A stretch of 64,000 nucleotides of DNA from Pseudomonadota bacterium (GTDB taxonomy: Bacteria > Pseudomonadota > Alphaproteobacteria > Micropepsales > Micropepsaceae), in the NCBI GenBank assembly GCA_016201105.1, contig JACQDN010000045.1, forward strand, positions 1 through 64,000, given 5' to 3'. A model generated the notes under the pieces. It saw only the letters and a program-made list of their open reading frames with translations. It did not search any database and was not told where the DNA came from. This document shows positions 9,085 to 18,728 of the stretch, one piece after another. Positions within the stretch are counted from its first letter, which is position 1. The number at the start of each line of letters is the position of its first letter. A program made the position numbers and the translations under genes.

Positions 9085-10533
9085 ATGAAGATCGTTTTCG
9101 TTGCTCCGCTCTGCGCAGCGCTGCTCGGTGCGGCATTGTTTTCTCCCGCGTTCGCCATCCCCGGCGGCAGCGTCAGCGGCGATCTCAACACCACGAACAG
9201 CGCCAATGCCGATGAGCGCGCGAACACCTGCGCCAAGGCATCCGGCGATGAATCGATCGAGGCCTGCGGTTGGGTGATTCAATCGGGACGCTGGGAAGGC
9301 GAAAATCTTGCCTGGGCCTATTATGATCGCGGCATCGCTTATGGCGCGCAAGGCAAGAACGATCTCGCCATCGCCGACTACAGCGAAGCGATCCGGCTCA
9401 AGCCGAGCCACGCCGATGCGCTCGGTAACCGCGGCCTCACTTACGCGAATTTGGGGCGCTACGATGAGGCGATTGCCGACTACAACAGCGCGCTGCTCAT
9501 TCGTCCCGATGCGGTCGATTTCAACAATCGCGGCAACGCTTTCAACAGCAAGAAGGATTACGCTCGCGCGGTGCAGGACTTCACGCAAGCGATCGCATTG
9601 AAGACCGATTACGCCGACGCCTACGGCAATCGCGGCAGTTCCTACAACAGCCAGGAAAAATATGCGCTGGGATTGGACGATCTGAACCGCGCGCTCGCCG
9701 TTCGCACCGATTCTGTCGACTTCAACAATCGCGGCAATTCCTATTACGGGCTCGGCCAATACGACGCCGCGCTGAAGGACTACAGCCAGGCGATCGCGAT
9801 GAACGCCAAATTCGCCGTGGCCTATCGCAACCGCGGCCTGGCCTACGACAAACTCGGGCAATACGACTCTGCCTTGAAGGATTATGACGAAGCGATCCGC
9901 CAGGATCCCGACTATCAGGACGCCTACTACAATCGCGGCGATGCCTATTACAGCGAGAAGAAATACGCCGAAGCGATCGCCGATTTTGATGCCGCCATCC
10001 GTCTCAACCCGCAGGACGGCGATGCCTTCGAGGCCCGGGGCAACGCCTATGACGATAGCGGCGATCATCAACGCGCCATCGAGGATTACAATGCTGCGCT
10101 GAATATCCGCGAAACGGCCACCAGCTACTACAATCGCGCTCTGGCCTACTACAACATGGGCGAGGCCCAGCGCGCGGTCGACGACTACACCAAAGCCATC
10201 GGCCTGGATAAAACCTATTCCGATGCCTATCTCAATCGCGGCAATGCCTATCAGGATTTACAGCAATATCAGAATGCGATCGACGACTACGCCCAGCGCA
10301 TCCAGCTCGAGCCGGGCGACTACAAGGGCTATCGCAACCGCGGCGATTCCTACGAAAAGCTCGGCCAGCACGAAAAAGCGATTGCCGATTACGACAAGGC
10401 GATTGCGCTGAAGGCCGACTACGCCATCGGCTATTACAATCGCGGGCTCGCCAAGAAAGCGATGGGCGATGCCGCGGGCGCCGACGCCGACATGGCCAAG
10501 GGCGTTTCCCTCGATCCTAGCGTGGGGAAATAA
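9085..10533 (+). CDS. TPR-repeat protein with signal peptide
   Basis: Many TPR units (e.g. AYYNRGDAYYSEKKYAEAIADFDAAIRLNP); N-terminal signal peptide. Confidence 0.92.
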   Translation: MKIVFVAPLCAALLGAALFSPAFAIPGGSVSGDLNTTNSANADERANTCAKASGDESIEACGWVIQSGRWEGENLAWAYYDRGIAYGAQGKNDLAIADYSEAIRLKPSHADALGNRGLTYANLGRYDEAIADYNSALLIRPDAVDFNNRGNAFNSKKDYARAVQDFTQAIALKTDYADAYGNRGSSYNSQEKYALGLDDLNRALAVRTDSVDFNNRGNSYYGLGQYDAALKDYSQAIAMNAKFAVAYRNRGLAYDKLGQYDSALKDYDEAIRQDPDYQDAYYNRGDAYYSEKKYAEAIADFDAAIRLNPQDGDAFEARGNAYDDSGDHQRAIEDYNAALNIRETATSYYNRALAYYNMGEAQRAVDDYTKAIGLDKTYSDAYLNRGNAYQDLQQYQNAIDDYAQRIQLEPGDYKGYRNRGDSYEKLGQHEKAIADYDKAIALKADYAIGYYNRGLAKKAMGDAAGADADMAKGVSLDPSVGK

Positions 10534-10630
10534 CGCCGTTCAGGGGTATCGCCGTCGGCGGTGACTGGCGGCTTGGAAGACGGCGCCGATTTCGGGCACT
10601 GTCGGCGCGCAGCTATTGGCGGATTGCCCG

Positions 10631-11305
10631 ATGAAAGTCTCCGATGCCTTGAAGACGCGCAAAACGGTGCGCGCATTCAAGCCCGATCCCGTGCCGCTCT
10701 CGACGCTCCGGGAAATTTTGACGGCCGCGGCGCGGGCGCCATCCGGCGGCAATCTGCAGCCCTGGCGCATCTATGCGCTCACCGGCGAAGCGCGCAACGA
10801 GCTGGTGCGCCGCGTGGCGGAGAAGCGCAAGACCAGCCCGATGGGCGAGCCGCCGGAATATCACATCTATCCCGAAAACCTGACCGAGCCCTATCGCACG
10901 CGCCGTTTCCGCGTCGGCGAGATGATGTACGCGACCATGAACATTCCGCGCGAAGACAAGATGGCGAGGCTGCAATTCTTTTCGCGCAACTGGGAATTCT
11001 TCGGCGCGCCCGTGGGTCTCATCGTCACGATGGACCGCCAGATGCAACAAGGCCAGTGGGCGGATCTCGGCATGTATCTGCAATCGGTCATGCTGCTGGC
11101 GCGCGAACACGGGCTCGATACCTGTCCGCAGGAAGCGTGGGCGGTGTTTCACGCCGTCATCCGCGATTGTCTTTCGATTCCGCAAAACGAGATGATCTTC
11201 TGCGGCATGGCGATCGGCTATGCCGACAATTCCGTAGCGGTGAATTCGCTCATCAGCGAGCGCGCGCCGCTGGAGGAATATGTGACGCTGCTCGGAGGCG
11301 AATAG
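10631..11305 (+). CDS. Nitroreductase family protein
   Basis: MKVSDALKTRKTVRAFKPDPVPLSTLREILTAAARAPSGGNLQPWRIYALTG; ...CPQEAWAVFHAVIRDCLSIPQNEMIFCGMAIGYAD. Confidence 0.9.
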   Translation: MKVSDALKTRKTVRAFKPDPVPLSTLREILTAAARAPSGGNLQPWRIYALTGEARNELVRRVAEKRKTSPMGEPPEYHIYPENLTEPYRTRRFRVGEMMYATMNIPREDKMARLQFFSRNWEFFGAPVGLIVTMDRQMQQGQWADLGMYLQSVMLLAREHGLDTCPQEAWAVFHAVIRDCLSIPQNEMIFCGMAIGYADNSVAVNSLISERAPLEEYVTLLGGE

Positions 11306-11396
11306 CGAGTAGGGTGAACGAATACGGCAGGTTGACGCGAGATGCAGCAAATCGATTTCCTTACTCGCCACTCGCTGTTCTCCTTTTTAATTGAAA

Positions 11397-11427
11397 AGCC
11401 CGTGCTGGAAATTCGCCAGCACGGGCT
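11397..11427. terminator. Strong intrinsic terminator (12-bp perfect stem)
   Basis: agcccgtgctgg-aaattcg-ccagcacgggct; on the minus strand followed by tttt. Confidence 0.8.
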
Positions 11428-11462
11428 CTTCGCTTGACGGCGTACGGATCGCGTGGAGGGGC

Positions 11463-11555
11463 TTACCGCGGTCCGTTCACCCCAAGAAGGCCAAAGCCGG
11501 ACGGTTGCACCAATCCAAGAGCCGTGCCGAACGGAATTTGGTTCAGCTTGGTCAT
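11463..11555 (-). CDS. Putative 30-aa microprotein (not in the ORF track)
   Basis: Minus strand: ggaaaggag-caaccacc-ATG, translating MTKLNQIPFGTALGLVQPSGFGLLGVNGPR*, followed ~35 bp later by the 11397..11427 terminator. Confidence 0.55.
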   Translation of the reverse strand: MTKLNQIPFGTALGLVQPSGFGLLGVNGPR

Positions 11556-11677
11556 GGTGGTTGCTCCTTTCCGGGCTCGATCTCTTTCAGGCCGCACTCC
11601 CGTTAACGCGTTCGTTGGCGGTCGTGCCTTCTGTGGCGTAAACTGGCACTGTCACTCTGAATGCAGTCTGGACGGGG

Positions 11678-11695
11678 CGTTCATGCGCCGTTCAT
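11678..11695 (+). promoter_or_regulatory. Candidate PhoP/OmpR-type direct repeat operator
   Basis: CGTTCAT-gcgc-CGTTCAT, 11-bp periodicity, ~22 bp upstream of the ATG at 11718 that begins the PepSY-RR-HK operon. Confidence 0.4.
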
Positions 11696-11717
11696 CGCCA
11701 AGCACATAGAAAACAGC

Positions 11718-12233
11718 ATGCGTAAGTTGGCGTTTTTCCTGCTGTTCGCCCTCGTCACGGCGAGTGGCATGCAAGTGCGCGCCGATGATCGTCATCCACG
11801 CGATCGCGCGCGTAGCGGCGAGATCCAGCCGCTCGATCAGATTCTGCCGCAATTGCGCGGTTCCTATCCTGGAACCTTTTACGATGCCGATGGACCGTTT
11901 CCCGACGGGCGCGGCGGCTATCGCTACCGCATCAAATGGCTGACGCCCGACGGCCGCGTGATCTGGCTCGATACCGACGCACGCACGGGCCGCGTCATGG
12001 GAACCGACAGAAGCGAACGCGAGAGGGGAAACAATGACGATTCCACTTCGCGCCGCGACCGCTTCGACGGCGATCGCCAGCGCGACGATCGTTCCACATC
12101 CGATCCGTGGAACCGCGACAACGGCCGCCGCAATGATGACAACAACTCCCGCTCTGATCGAGGCAACCGGGACAACGTTCCCCGCAACAACGACCGGTCG
12201 GACGATTCGAGGCGCCATGACCTGGGTGGATAG
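11718..12233 (+). CDS. PepSY-like periplasmic protein with Arg/Asp/Asn-rich tail
   Basis: Signal peptide MRKLAFFLLFALVTASGMQVRA; GSYPGTFYDADG..YRIKWLTPDGRVIWLDTDARTGRV; polar low-complexity C-terminus. Confidence 0.75.
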   Translation: MRKLAFFLLFALVTASGMQVRADDRHPRDRARSGEIQPLDQILPQLRGSYPGTFYDADGPFPDGRGGYRYRIKWLTPDGRVIWLDTDARTGRVMGTDRSERERGNNDDSTSRRDRFDGDRQRDDRSTSDPWNRDNGRRNDDNNSRSDRGNRDNVPRNNDRSDDSRRHDLGG

Positions 12234-12238
12234 ATGAC

Positions 12239-12925
12239 ATGCGCATTCTTTTGGTGGAAGACGATCAGGATTTGCAGCGACTCTTGAAGAAGTCGTTGAC
12301 CGACGCAGGCTACGTCGTCGACGCGGCGAGCGACGGCGAGGAAGGCCATTTTCTCGGCGATACCGAACCTTACGACGCGGTGATCCTCGATCTCGGTCTG
12401 CCGAAGATGGACGGCGTGCGTGTGCTGGAGAAATGGCGGAAAGACGCCAAGACCATGCCGGTGCTCATCCTCACCGCGCGCGACCGCTGGAGCGACAAGG
12501 TAGCCGGCTTCGATGCCGGCGCCGACGATTATCTTGCCAAGCCCTTCTACACCGAGGAATTGCTCGCCCGCGTGCGCGCGCTGCTGCGCCGCGCCGCCGG
12601 TCTTGCGACCTCGGAAATCGAAATCGGACCGTTGCGCATCGATACGCGCGCCTCGCGCGTCACCATGGACGGCAGCCCCGTCAAATTGACGAGCCTCGAA
12701 TATCGCTTGCTCGCCTATCTGGCCCATCACCGCGGCCGGGTTGTGTCGCGCTCCGAGCTGGTGGAACATCTTTACGATCAGGATTTCGACCGCGATTCGA
12801 ATACCATCGAAGTGTTTGTCGGGCGTTTGCGGAAGAAGCTCGATACCAATCTGATTCAGACGGTGCGCGGCCTTGGCTATTGTCTCGAAATTCCGGACGC
12901 TAATCAGCAGCGCGCCAAGGTTTAG
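12239..12925 (+). CDS. OmpR/PhoP-family response regulator
   Basis: MRILLVEDDQDLQRLLKKSL...; VILDLGLPKMDG; winged-helix VFVGRLRKKLDTNLIQTVRGLGYCL. Confidence 0.95.
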   Translation: MRILLVEDDQDLQRLLKKSLTDAGYVVDAASDGEEGHFLGDTEPYDAVILDLGLPKMDGVRVLEKWRKDAKTMPVLILTARDRWSDKVAGFDAGADDYLAKPFYTEELLARVRALLRRAAGLATSEIEIGPLRIDTRASRVTMDGSPVKLTSLEYRLLAYLAHHRGRVVSRSELVEHLYDQDFDRDSNTIEVFVGRLRKKLDTNLIQTVRGLGYCLEIPDANQQRAKV

Positions 12926-14294
12926 TTCGCTCTCGAGCCGCCTGATCGCGGTCGCCGCGGTCTGGACGATCGCGGGCCTCGTCGTCGGCGGGCTTTTGCT
13001 GTCGGGCATCTTTCGGGATTCGATCGAAGGCGACTTCGACGCGCGGCTGAAGTTCGAGTTGGACGACATGATTGCCGCCGCCGAGCCCGATCCTGCCGGC
13101 GGCGTTTCCTTGCAGGGCCGCTTCGCCGATCCCCGCTACGAACGCATCTATTCCGGCTGGTATTGGCAGATCGTACCCGAGGCGCGCAAAGGCGAGCATC
13201 CGCCGGAAGCGCAGATCTCGCGCTCGCTCTGGGACCGCACGGTGAAGATGACCGACAGCCTTACGCGGAAAAATCTCGTCTGGGGCTACGCGATCGGGCC
13301 CGACAACCAGAGCCTGCGGGTCGTCTCGCAACACATCGAATTTCCTATTCTCTCCACGCCCAACAGCGGTGAGCGGCGCGCCTATACGTTTCTTGTCGCG
13401 GGCGACATGTCGCAAGTGGAAGCGGACGTGGCGAGCTTCAACGGCACGCTGATCTGGTCGTTTCTTATCCTGGGGTTGGGATTGATCGCAGCGGTCTTCG
13501 TGCAGGTGCGTGTCGGACTTCAGCCGCTCAGGCGCGTCAGCGAGGCGTTGGCGCGGATCCGCGACGGCAAGGCGCGCAGGCTCGACGGTCAATTTCCATC
13601 CGAGATCGCGCCGCTGGCGAGCGAGCTCAACAGCCTCATCGAACACAGCACCGAAGTGGTGGGCCGGGCGCGCACGCATGTTTCCAATCTCGCGCATTTC
13701 CTGAAGACGCCGCTGACGGTTCTGTCTAGCGAAGCATCCGCCAATCCGGGCCCGCTCGCAGATGCGGTGATGCGGCATGTGGCGACCATGCGCCGCCAAG
13801 TCGATCACTACCTTGCGCGCGCCCGCGCCGCAGGCGCCCTCGACGCGCTCGGCAATCGCACGCTCGTCAAACCGGTGCTCGACGATCTCGCGCGCGTGCT
13901 CAAACGCATTCACGCCGAACGCGGATTAGAGATCTCCGTCGATTGCCCGCCCAGCTTGGCCTTCCGCGGCGAGCGGCAGGATTTGGAAGAGATGGCGGGC
14001 AATCTCATCGACAACGCCTGCAAATGGGCGAACGCGAAGATCTCCGTTGGCGCGGAGCGGACGGGCGGCACCAAGATGCAACTTGTCGTTGAAGATGACG
14101 GTCCCGGATTGGAGCCCGAAGATCGCTCGCGGGTCATTGAGCGCGGCGAGCGGCTCGACGAAAGCGTGCCGGGCTCCGGGCTTGGCCTCTCCATCGTCCG
14201 TGATATCGCCAAGCTCTACGGCGGCACGGTTTTTCTGGAGAAAAGCGGGCTCGGCGGGCTCAGGACGCGGCTGGAGCTACCGGCGATCGCCTGA
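12873..14294 (+). CDS. Sensor histidine kinase (PhoQ-like)
   Basis: Two TMs, HAMP-like region, H-box FLKTPLTVLSSEA (preceded by SNLAHFLKTP), N box NLIDNACKWA, G boxes DDGPGLEPEDR / GSGLGLSIVRDI; overlaps RR gene. Confidence 0.92.
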   Translation: MAIVSKFRTLISSAPRFSSLSSRLIAVAAVWTIAGLVVGGLLLSGIFRDSIEGDFDARLKFELDDMIAAAEPDPAGGVSLQGRFADPRYERIYSGWYWQIVPEARKGEHPPEAQISRSLWDRTVKMTDSLTRKNLVWGYAIGPDNQSLRVVSQHIEFPILSTPNSGERRAYTFLVAGDMSQVEADVASFNGTLIWSFLILGLGLIAAVFVQVRVGLQPLRRVSEALARIRDGKARRLDGQFPSEIAPLASELNSLIEHSTEVVGRARTHVSNLAHFLKTPLTVLSSEASANPGPLADAVMRHVATMRRQVDHYLARARAAGALDALGNRTLVKPVLDDLARVLKRIHAERGLEISVDCPPSLAFRGERQDLEEMAGNLIDNACKWANAKISVGAERTGGTKMQLVVEDDGPGLEPEDRSRVIERGERLDESVPGSGLGLSIVRDIAKLYGGTVFLEKSGLGGLRTRLELPAIA

Positions 14295-14356
14295 GCATTT
14301 GTGCCCTCAAGGGGGCGTTAACGGGCGCTAGGTTAACGTCAATTTGGCGTGGGCCG

Positions 14357-15796
14357 GTGCCCCGGGCGACGCCGATGGAAAATGACATGATGGATCAGGC
14401 GAAAATCAAAGTGCTGACGGCGTTTCTCGGCCAATTGCCGGAATCGCTGGCCTTGCGCCTGGTGAAAGCGATCGAGGTCGATCGCCTGGCCGGCGGTTCG
14501 GCGCTGCCGCACGACGTCATTCTCGAAGGCATCCGGCCCGTCCTGCGCAAGGCGCAGAGCGTCGAACGTACGCCTTCGCCGCTGCGTCTGTTCACGCGTC
14601 CTTTCGAAGATCTGCTCAGCGTGTTTCCGCGCAAGGAAAAACAGAAGGGCAGCATCGCGCGCCATTCGCTGAAAGTCGTTTGGAGCTGGCTCGCGACAAC
14701 CGTGATCCCCGATGCCGTCGCGGCTTACGAAAGCGCGGTAAAAGCCGCCGTGTTCGGTTATCGCAACGAAGAAGCGATGGCGGTGGCCGCCGAATTCTGG
14801 AAAACCGCGGCCGCAGCCATCCAGGCCGCGCTCCCCGACGATAAAGCGCGCAAGGCCGCCCGCCCGGTGCTCGGCGACGAAGCCGGCGTCGCCGATGCGA
14901 TCGAAATAGCGCAACTTCTTTCCGTAGGCCCGCTGATCATCGAACTGCAGGCCGAGATGCCGCGCAATCTTCCGGCCCTGACCGACGAATACATCTGGAA
15001 GCTGCGCAAGATCTACGAGCGGGTGACCGAAATGAACGCCGACGCGGCGCCCTATGTCGCCGTGCTTGCCATGAACCGGTTGGCGCGGCCGTGGGAAGCG
15101 TTGCGCTTGCCGCTGCTGGTCGCGCGCCAGACGCAGGATACGCTGATCGCCAGCACCGATATGGGCCTGGCCGGCGAAATCCTGCTCAACGAAATGGACA
15201 TGCACGCCACTTTTATCCGCAACGCGCGTCCCCAGGCGCCGCTCGATTCCGATACGATGGCGCAGCACGTTTCGCGCTTCGCCGAACTTTCGACCGGCAT
15301 CGTCAAGGAAGTGGAGATGCGCCGCGACGGACGCTGGGGACAGCGGCTGATGAAAGATCGCGCGGCCATCGGCGGCGCGATGGACGGTTTCATGGAGCGC
15401 GCGCCGCGCGAAGTGCTTGCAGCCCTTCCGACGCAGAAGACGGGCAACTACGCCTCGAGCCCGCGCGTGCCGGACGTATCGCGCCCGCTCGATCCGGAAA
15501 AGGCGAAGCGCGCCTTGGAATTCGCCAAGCTCGTGGCGCGCTGCAAAAGCTGCGCCGCCAATGCCTGCTTTGGCGCCAAGCAGAAGGACGCCGAGGATGA
15601 AATCATCCAGGCCTTGCGCAGCTACAGCGAAGATCTGGTGAAAGAGCTGCGCGCTTCCGAAGGCGCCCGCCGCGCCAACGCCGAACAATTCTTCGACGTC
15701 CTCGTCGAAATGACGACGCTGGTGTTCAGCTCTGAGGAAGGCGAATTCCTGCGCCGCCGCGGACGCGCTGCGCTGGGCACGGCGGTGGCGGCGTAA
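14357..15796 (+). CDS. Conserved-looking hypothetical protein (479 aa)
   Basis: Long ORF, coherent amphipathic composition; no family recognised. Confidence 0.75.
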   Translation: MPRATPMENDMMDQAKIKVLTAFLGQLPESLALRLVKAIEVDRLAGGSALPHDVILEGIRPVLRKAQSVERTPSPLRLFTRPFEDLLSVFPRKEKQKGSIARHSLKVVWSWLATTVIPDAVAAYESAVKAAVFGYRNEEAMAVAAEFWKTAAAAIQAALPDDKARKAARPVLGDEAGVADAIEIAQLLSVGPLIIELQAEMPRNLPALTDEYIWKLRKIYERVTEMNADAAPYVAVLAMNRLARPWEALRLPLLVARQTQDTLIASTDMGLAGEILLNEMDMHATFIRNARPQAPLDSDTMAQHVSRFAELSTGIVKEVEMRRDGRWGQRLMKDRAAIGGAMDGFMERAPREVLAALPTQKTGNYASSPRVPDVSRPLDPEKAKRALEFAKLVARCKSCAANACFGAKQKDAEDEIIQALRSYSEDLVKELRASEGARRANAEQFFDVLVEMTTLVFSSEEGEFLRRRGRAALGTAVAA

Positions 15797-15816
15797 CTCG
15801 CCGAACTCTCTTAGGA

Positions 15817-15988
15817 TCTCCCTCGCCCCCGCGAAGCGGGGGAGAGGGCAGGGTGAGGGGGTCTCTCCGCGCTCCGAAATTCGAAAATACATGCGGCAGA
15901 AATTTCGCTAAACGATCGGCTTCGGTAGCGACTTGAGCGCCCCCTCACCCCAACCCTCTCCCCCGCTGAAGCGGGCGAGAGGGAGAAT
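15817..15988. repeat. Palindromic intergenic element, copy R1
   Basis: ctccctcgcccccgcgaagcgggggagagggcagggtgagggg ... cccctcaccccaaccctctcccccgctgaagcgggcgagaggga; between convergent genes. Confidence 0.75.
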
Positions 15989-16000
15989 CCATTTTGCTTT

Positions 16001-17197
16001 CTAGACCACACCGCTTTTCATAAGCTCCGCAATCTCTCCAACCGAATACCCCAGCTCCCGCAACACCTCTTCGTTGTGCTCGCCCAGCATCGGCGGGCGC
16101 CTGCGCACGGTGCCCGGGGTCGCGTGCAGCTTGATCGGCGTGGACGCGACCGGCGCCTTGCCGATGCCGGGGAAATCGATTGTCGAAAAGAAATCGCCCG
16201 CCTTCACATGCGGATCGGCGAGGGTCTCGTCCATGCGATAGACTGGCCCCGCCGGCACGCGCGCGCTTTCGAAGGCGGCGATGGCTTCGGCGCTGCTGCG
16301 CGGCAAACACCAGTCCTGCACGCGCTTGGAGATGATTTCGCCGTTGTCGCCGCGCAGCTTGTCGCTGGCAAAGCGCGGATCTTCGATCCATTCTGGCGCG
16401 CCGATCAGTTTGGCGGCGCGGCGAAAGAGCGGATCGCCGTTGACCGCCACCGTGATCCAGCCGTCCTTGGTGCGGAAGATATCCGACGGTCCTGCTGTCT
16501 GGCTGCGATTGAGCGTGGGCTTGCGCCCGAGCTTGAGCACCGATTCTTCGATCAAGGTCGGAGAAAAATAGGTCAGCGCCGTGCGCAGCAGCGCGCCTTC
16601 CACCATCTGCCCGCGTCCGGTTTGATCGCGCGCGCGCAACGCGGAGACGACGCCCAGCGCCAGCAGCGACGCGGTGCCGAAATCCACATAGGGCGTGGCG
16701 GAGCGGACCGGCTGTTCCTCGGTGCCGGAGAAATAGACCGAGCCCGACATCGCCTGCGCGATGCCGTCGAACCCCACCCGCTTGGAGTAAGGCCCTTCCA
16801 GGCCGAACGCCGAGACGACGCCCAAGACCGCGCGCGGATTGACCGCCGACACCGCATCGTAATCCAGGCCCATCGCCTTCAGCGTTTCGGCCGGAAGATT
16901 GGCGATCACCACGTCGCTTTGCTTGACCAGCCGCCTCACCACGTCGCGCCCCTGCGCGGTCATGGGATCGAGTGTCAGGCTACGCTTGTTGCGGTTCATT
17001 TGCAGAAACATCGCGCCTTCGCGGGGGCTGCCGTCGTCTTTCTCGGCCAGGGGCACGAGCGTGCGGTCTTCGCGGCCGTCGCGCTTTTCGATGCGGATCA
17101 CGTCCGCGCCCAGATCGGCCAGCAACGCGGCGCAGAAGGGGCCGGCGATGTAGCGGCCGAAATCGGCGACATGAATGCCTTGCAATGGTCCTGACAC
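16001..17197 (-). CDS. CaiB/BaiF family CoA-transferase
   Basis: GIHVADFGRYIAGPFCAALLADLGADVIRIEKRDGREDR; MLGEHNEEVLRELGYS C-terminus. Confidence 0.95.
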   Translation of the reverse strand: MSGPLQGIHVADFGRYIAGPFCAALLADLGADVIRIEKRDGREDRTLVPLAEKDDGSPREGAMFLQMNRNKRSLTLDPMTAQGRDVVRRLVKQSDVVIANLPAETLKAMGLDYDAVSAVNPRAVLGVVSAFGLEGPYSKRVGFDGIAQAMSGSVYFSGTEEQPVRSATPYVDFGTASLLALGVVSALRARDQTGRGQMVEGALLRTALTYFSPTLIEESVLKLGRKPTLNRSQTAGPSDIFRTKDGWITVAVNGDPLFRRAAKLIGAPEWIEDPRFASDKLRGDNGEIISKRVQDWCLPRSSAEAIAAFESARVPAGPVYRMDETLADPHVKAGDFFSTIDFPGIGKAPVASTPIKLHATPGTVRRRPPMLGEHNEEVLRELGYSVGEIAELMKSGVV

Positions 17198-17284
17198 GTC
17201 CGCTCTCCCACGTCTGCGTGAGGGCGCGTGCTGATGATTGCAGCGCTGCCCTCGCCTGGACTATACCGCTCGACAGGAGAAATG

Positions 17285-18704
17285 CATGACGGCTGTCCCC
17301 GAGGCCTTCGCTTTTCTCAATCGCATCACTGGTCTTGCCCAGTTAAGGCAGCCTGCGTTTGAAGGCGAAGATTCCATTGTGCCCACGCCGTTCCGCGTTG
17401 CCGGAGCGGCGTCCGCCGCGCTTGGGCTGACGGCCGCGGCGGCGAACGAGATCTGGCGGCTGCGCGGCGGCGCCGCACAGGACATTTCGATCGATCTGAA
17501 GGCGGCCGCCGCCTCGCTGTTGTCGTTCGCGCTGCTGAGGCTCAATGGCGAGCCGGTGCCGCGTCCGGCCGAATCCAAACCGACGGTGGCGTTTCACAAG
17601 ACGGCCGACGGGCGCTGGATCCATCTGCACGGCGGCTTTCCCTATCAGGAGCGCCGCACGCTCGATCTTCTGAATGCACAGAACACCGTGGAAGGCGTGA
17701 GCGAAAGCGTTGCCAAGTGGAACGCGATGGCGCTGGAAGAATCGCTCGCCTTCATGGGTCTGTGCGGCGCGGTGGCGCGCACCGAAGAGGAATGGCGAAA
17801 CTCGCCGCAAGGCTTGGTGCTGGGCGATACGCCGCCGATCGTGCTGCGCCGGGTGGGCGACGCGCCGCCGCTGCGCCTGGGCGAGGCGGTATCGCCGCTC
17901 GAAGGCATCAAGATTCTCGATCTCACACGCGTGCTCGCCGGTCCCTCTGCCGGGCGCACGCTCGCCTCGCATGGCGCCGACGTTCTTTCGGTCCGCGCGG
18001 AAAAACTGCCGACCGTCGATCTCTTCGATCTCGACACCGGGCAGGGCAAGCGTTCGACGTTTCTGGATCTGACCAAACCGGCCGATGCCGAAGCCTTGCG
18101 CGTGCTTGCGCGCGATGCGCATGTGTTCGTGGATTCCTATCGACCCGGCGCCTTGCGCGAACTCGGCGTCACGCCGGCGGCGCTGGCGCATGCTTCTCCC
18201 GGGATCATCTATCTCGCGATCTCCTGTTACGGCCACAAAGGGCCGTGGGCGCCGCGCCGCGGCTGGGAGCAGCTGGCGCAAAGCGCGACGGGGCTCGCGC
18301 TCGATCAAGGCTCGTTCATGGCCGCGCGCGCCGGCAATCGGCGCGAAAGCGTGCCTCAGCTCATTCCGGCGGCGGCCTGCGACTACATCAGCGGCTATCT
18401 TGCGGCGGCGGGCGTGGCGGCCGCGCTGCTGCGGCGCATGCGCGAGGGCGGCAGCTGGATGGTGGAAGTCTCGCTCTGCACCACCGCCATGTGGCTTCAA
18501 TCCCTGGGCAAAATTCCCGCGAGCCAGGTGGTCGAAGGCTGGAAGCCCGGGCAAGGACTCGACCTCTATTTCAAGTCGTGCGAAACGGGGAAAGGCCGGC
18601 TCGATTTCCTCGGGCCCGTCGTGCGGATGTCGAAAACGCCGCCCGCATGGCGCCGCCCGCCGCCCCAACCCGGCGCGGATGAGGCGCGCTGGCTGGCGGC
18701 ATGA
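17285..18704 (+). CDS. CaiB/BaiF family CoA-transferase, divergent member
   Basis: LEGIKILDLTRVLAGPSAGRTLASHGADVLSVRAEKLP, fused after an N-terminal CoA-transferase-like half. Confidence 0.88.
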
Positions 18705-18728
18705 AACATTGCAGGGGAACAAGAAGTA

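Noticed and set aside
8590-10071. 493-aa minus-strand ORF rich in 'IAAIVIGV' segments
   Set aside because: Mostly the antisense shadow of the TPR gene; the repetitive hydrophobic look mirrors TPR codons. Only the last 56 codons (8590-8760) are retained as a possible CDS.
14316-14338. CtrA binding site (TTAA-N7-TTAA)
   Set aside because: Spacing between TTAA halves is 11, not 7; retained only as a generic inverted repeat.
14339-18722. Large shadow ORFs 14339..15892 (-), 16076..17194 (+), 17343..18722 (-)
   Set aside because: Complementary to coherent coding ORFs; composition typical of high-GC antisense frames.
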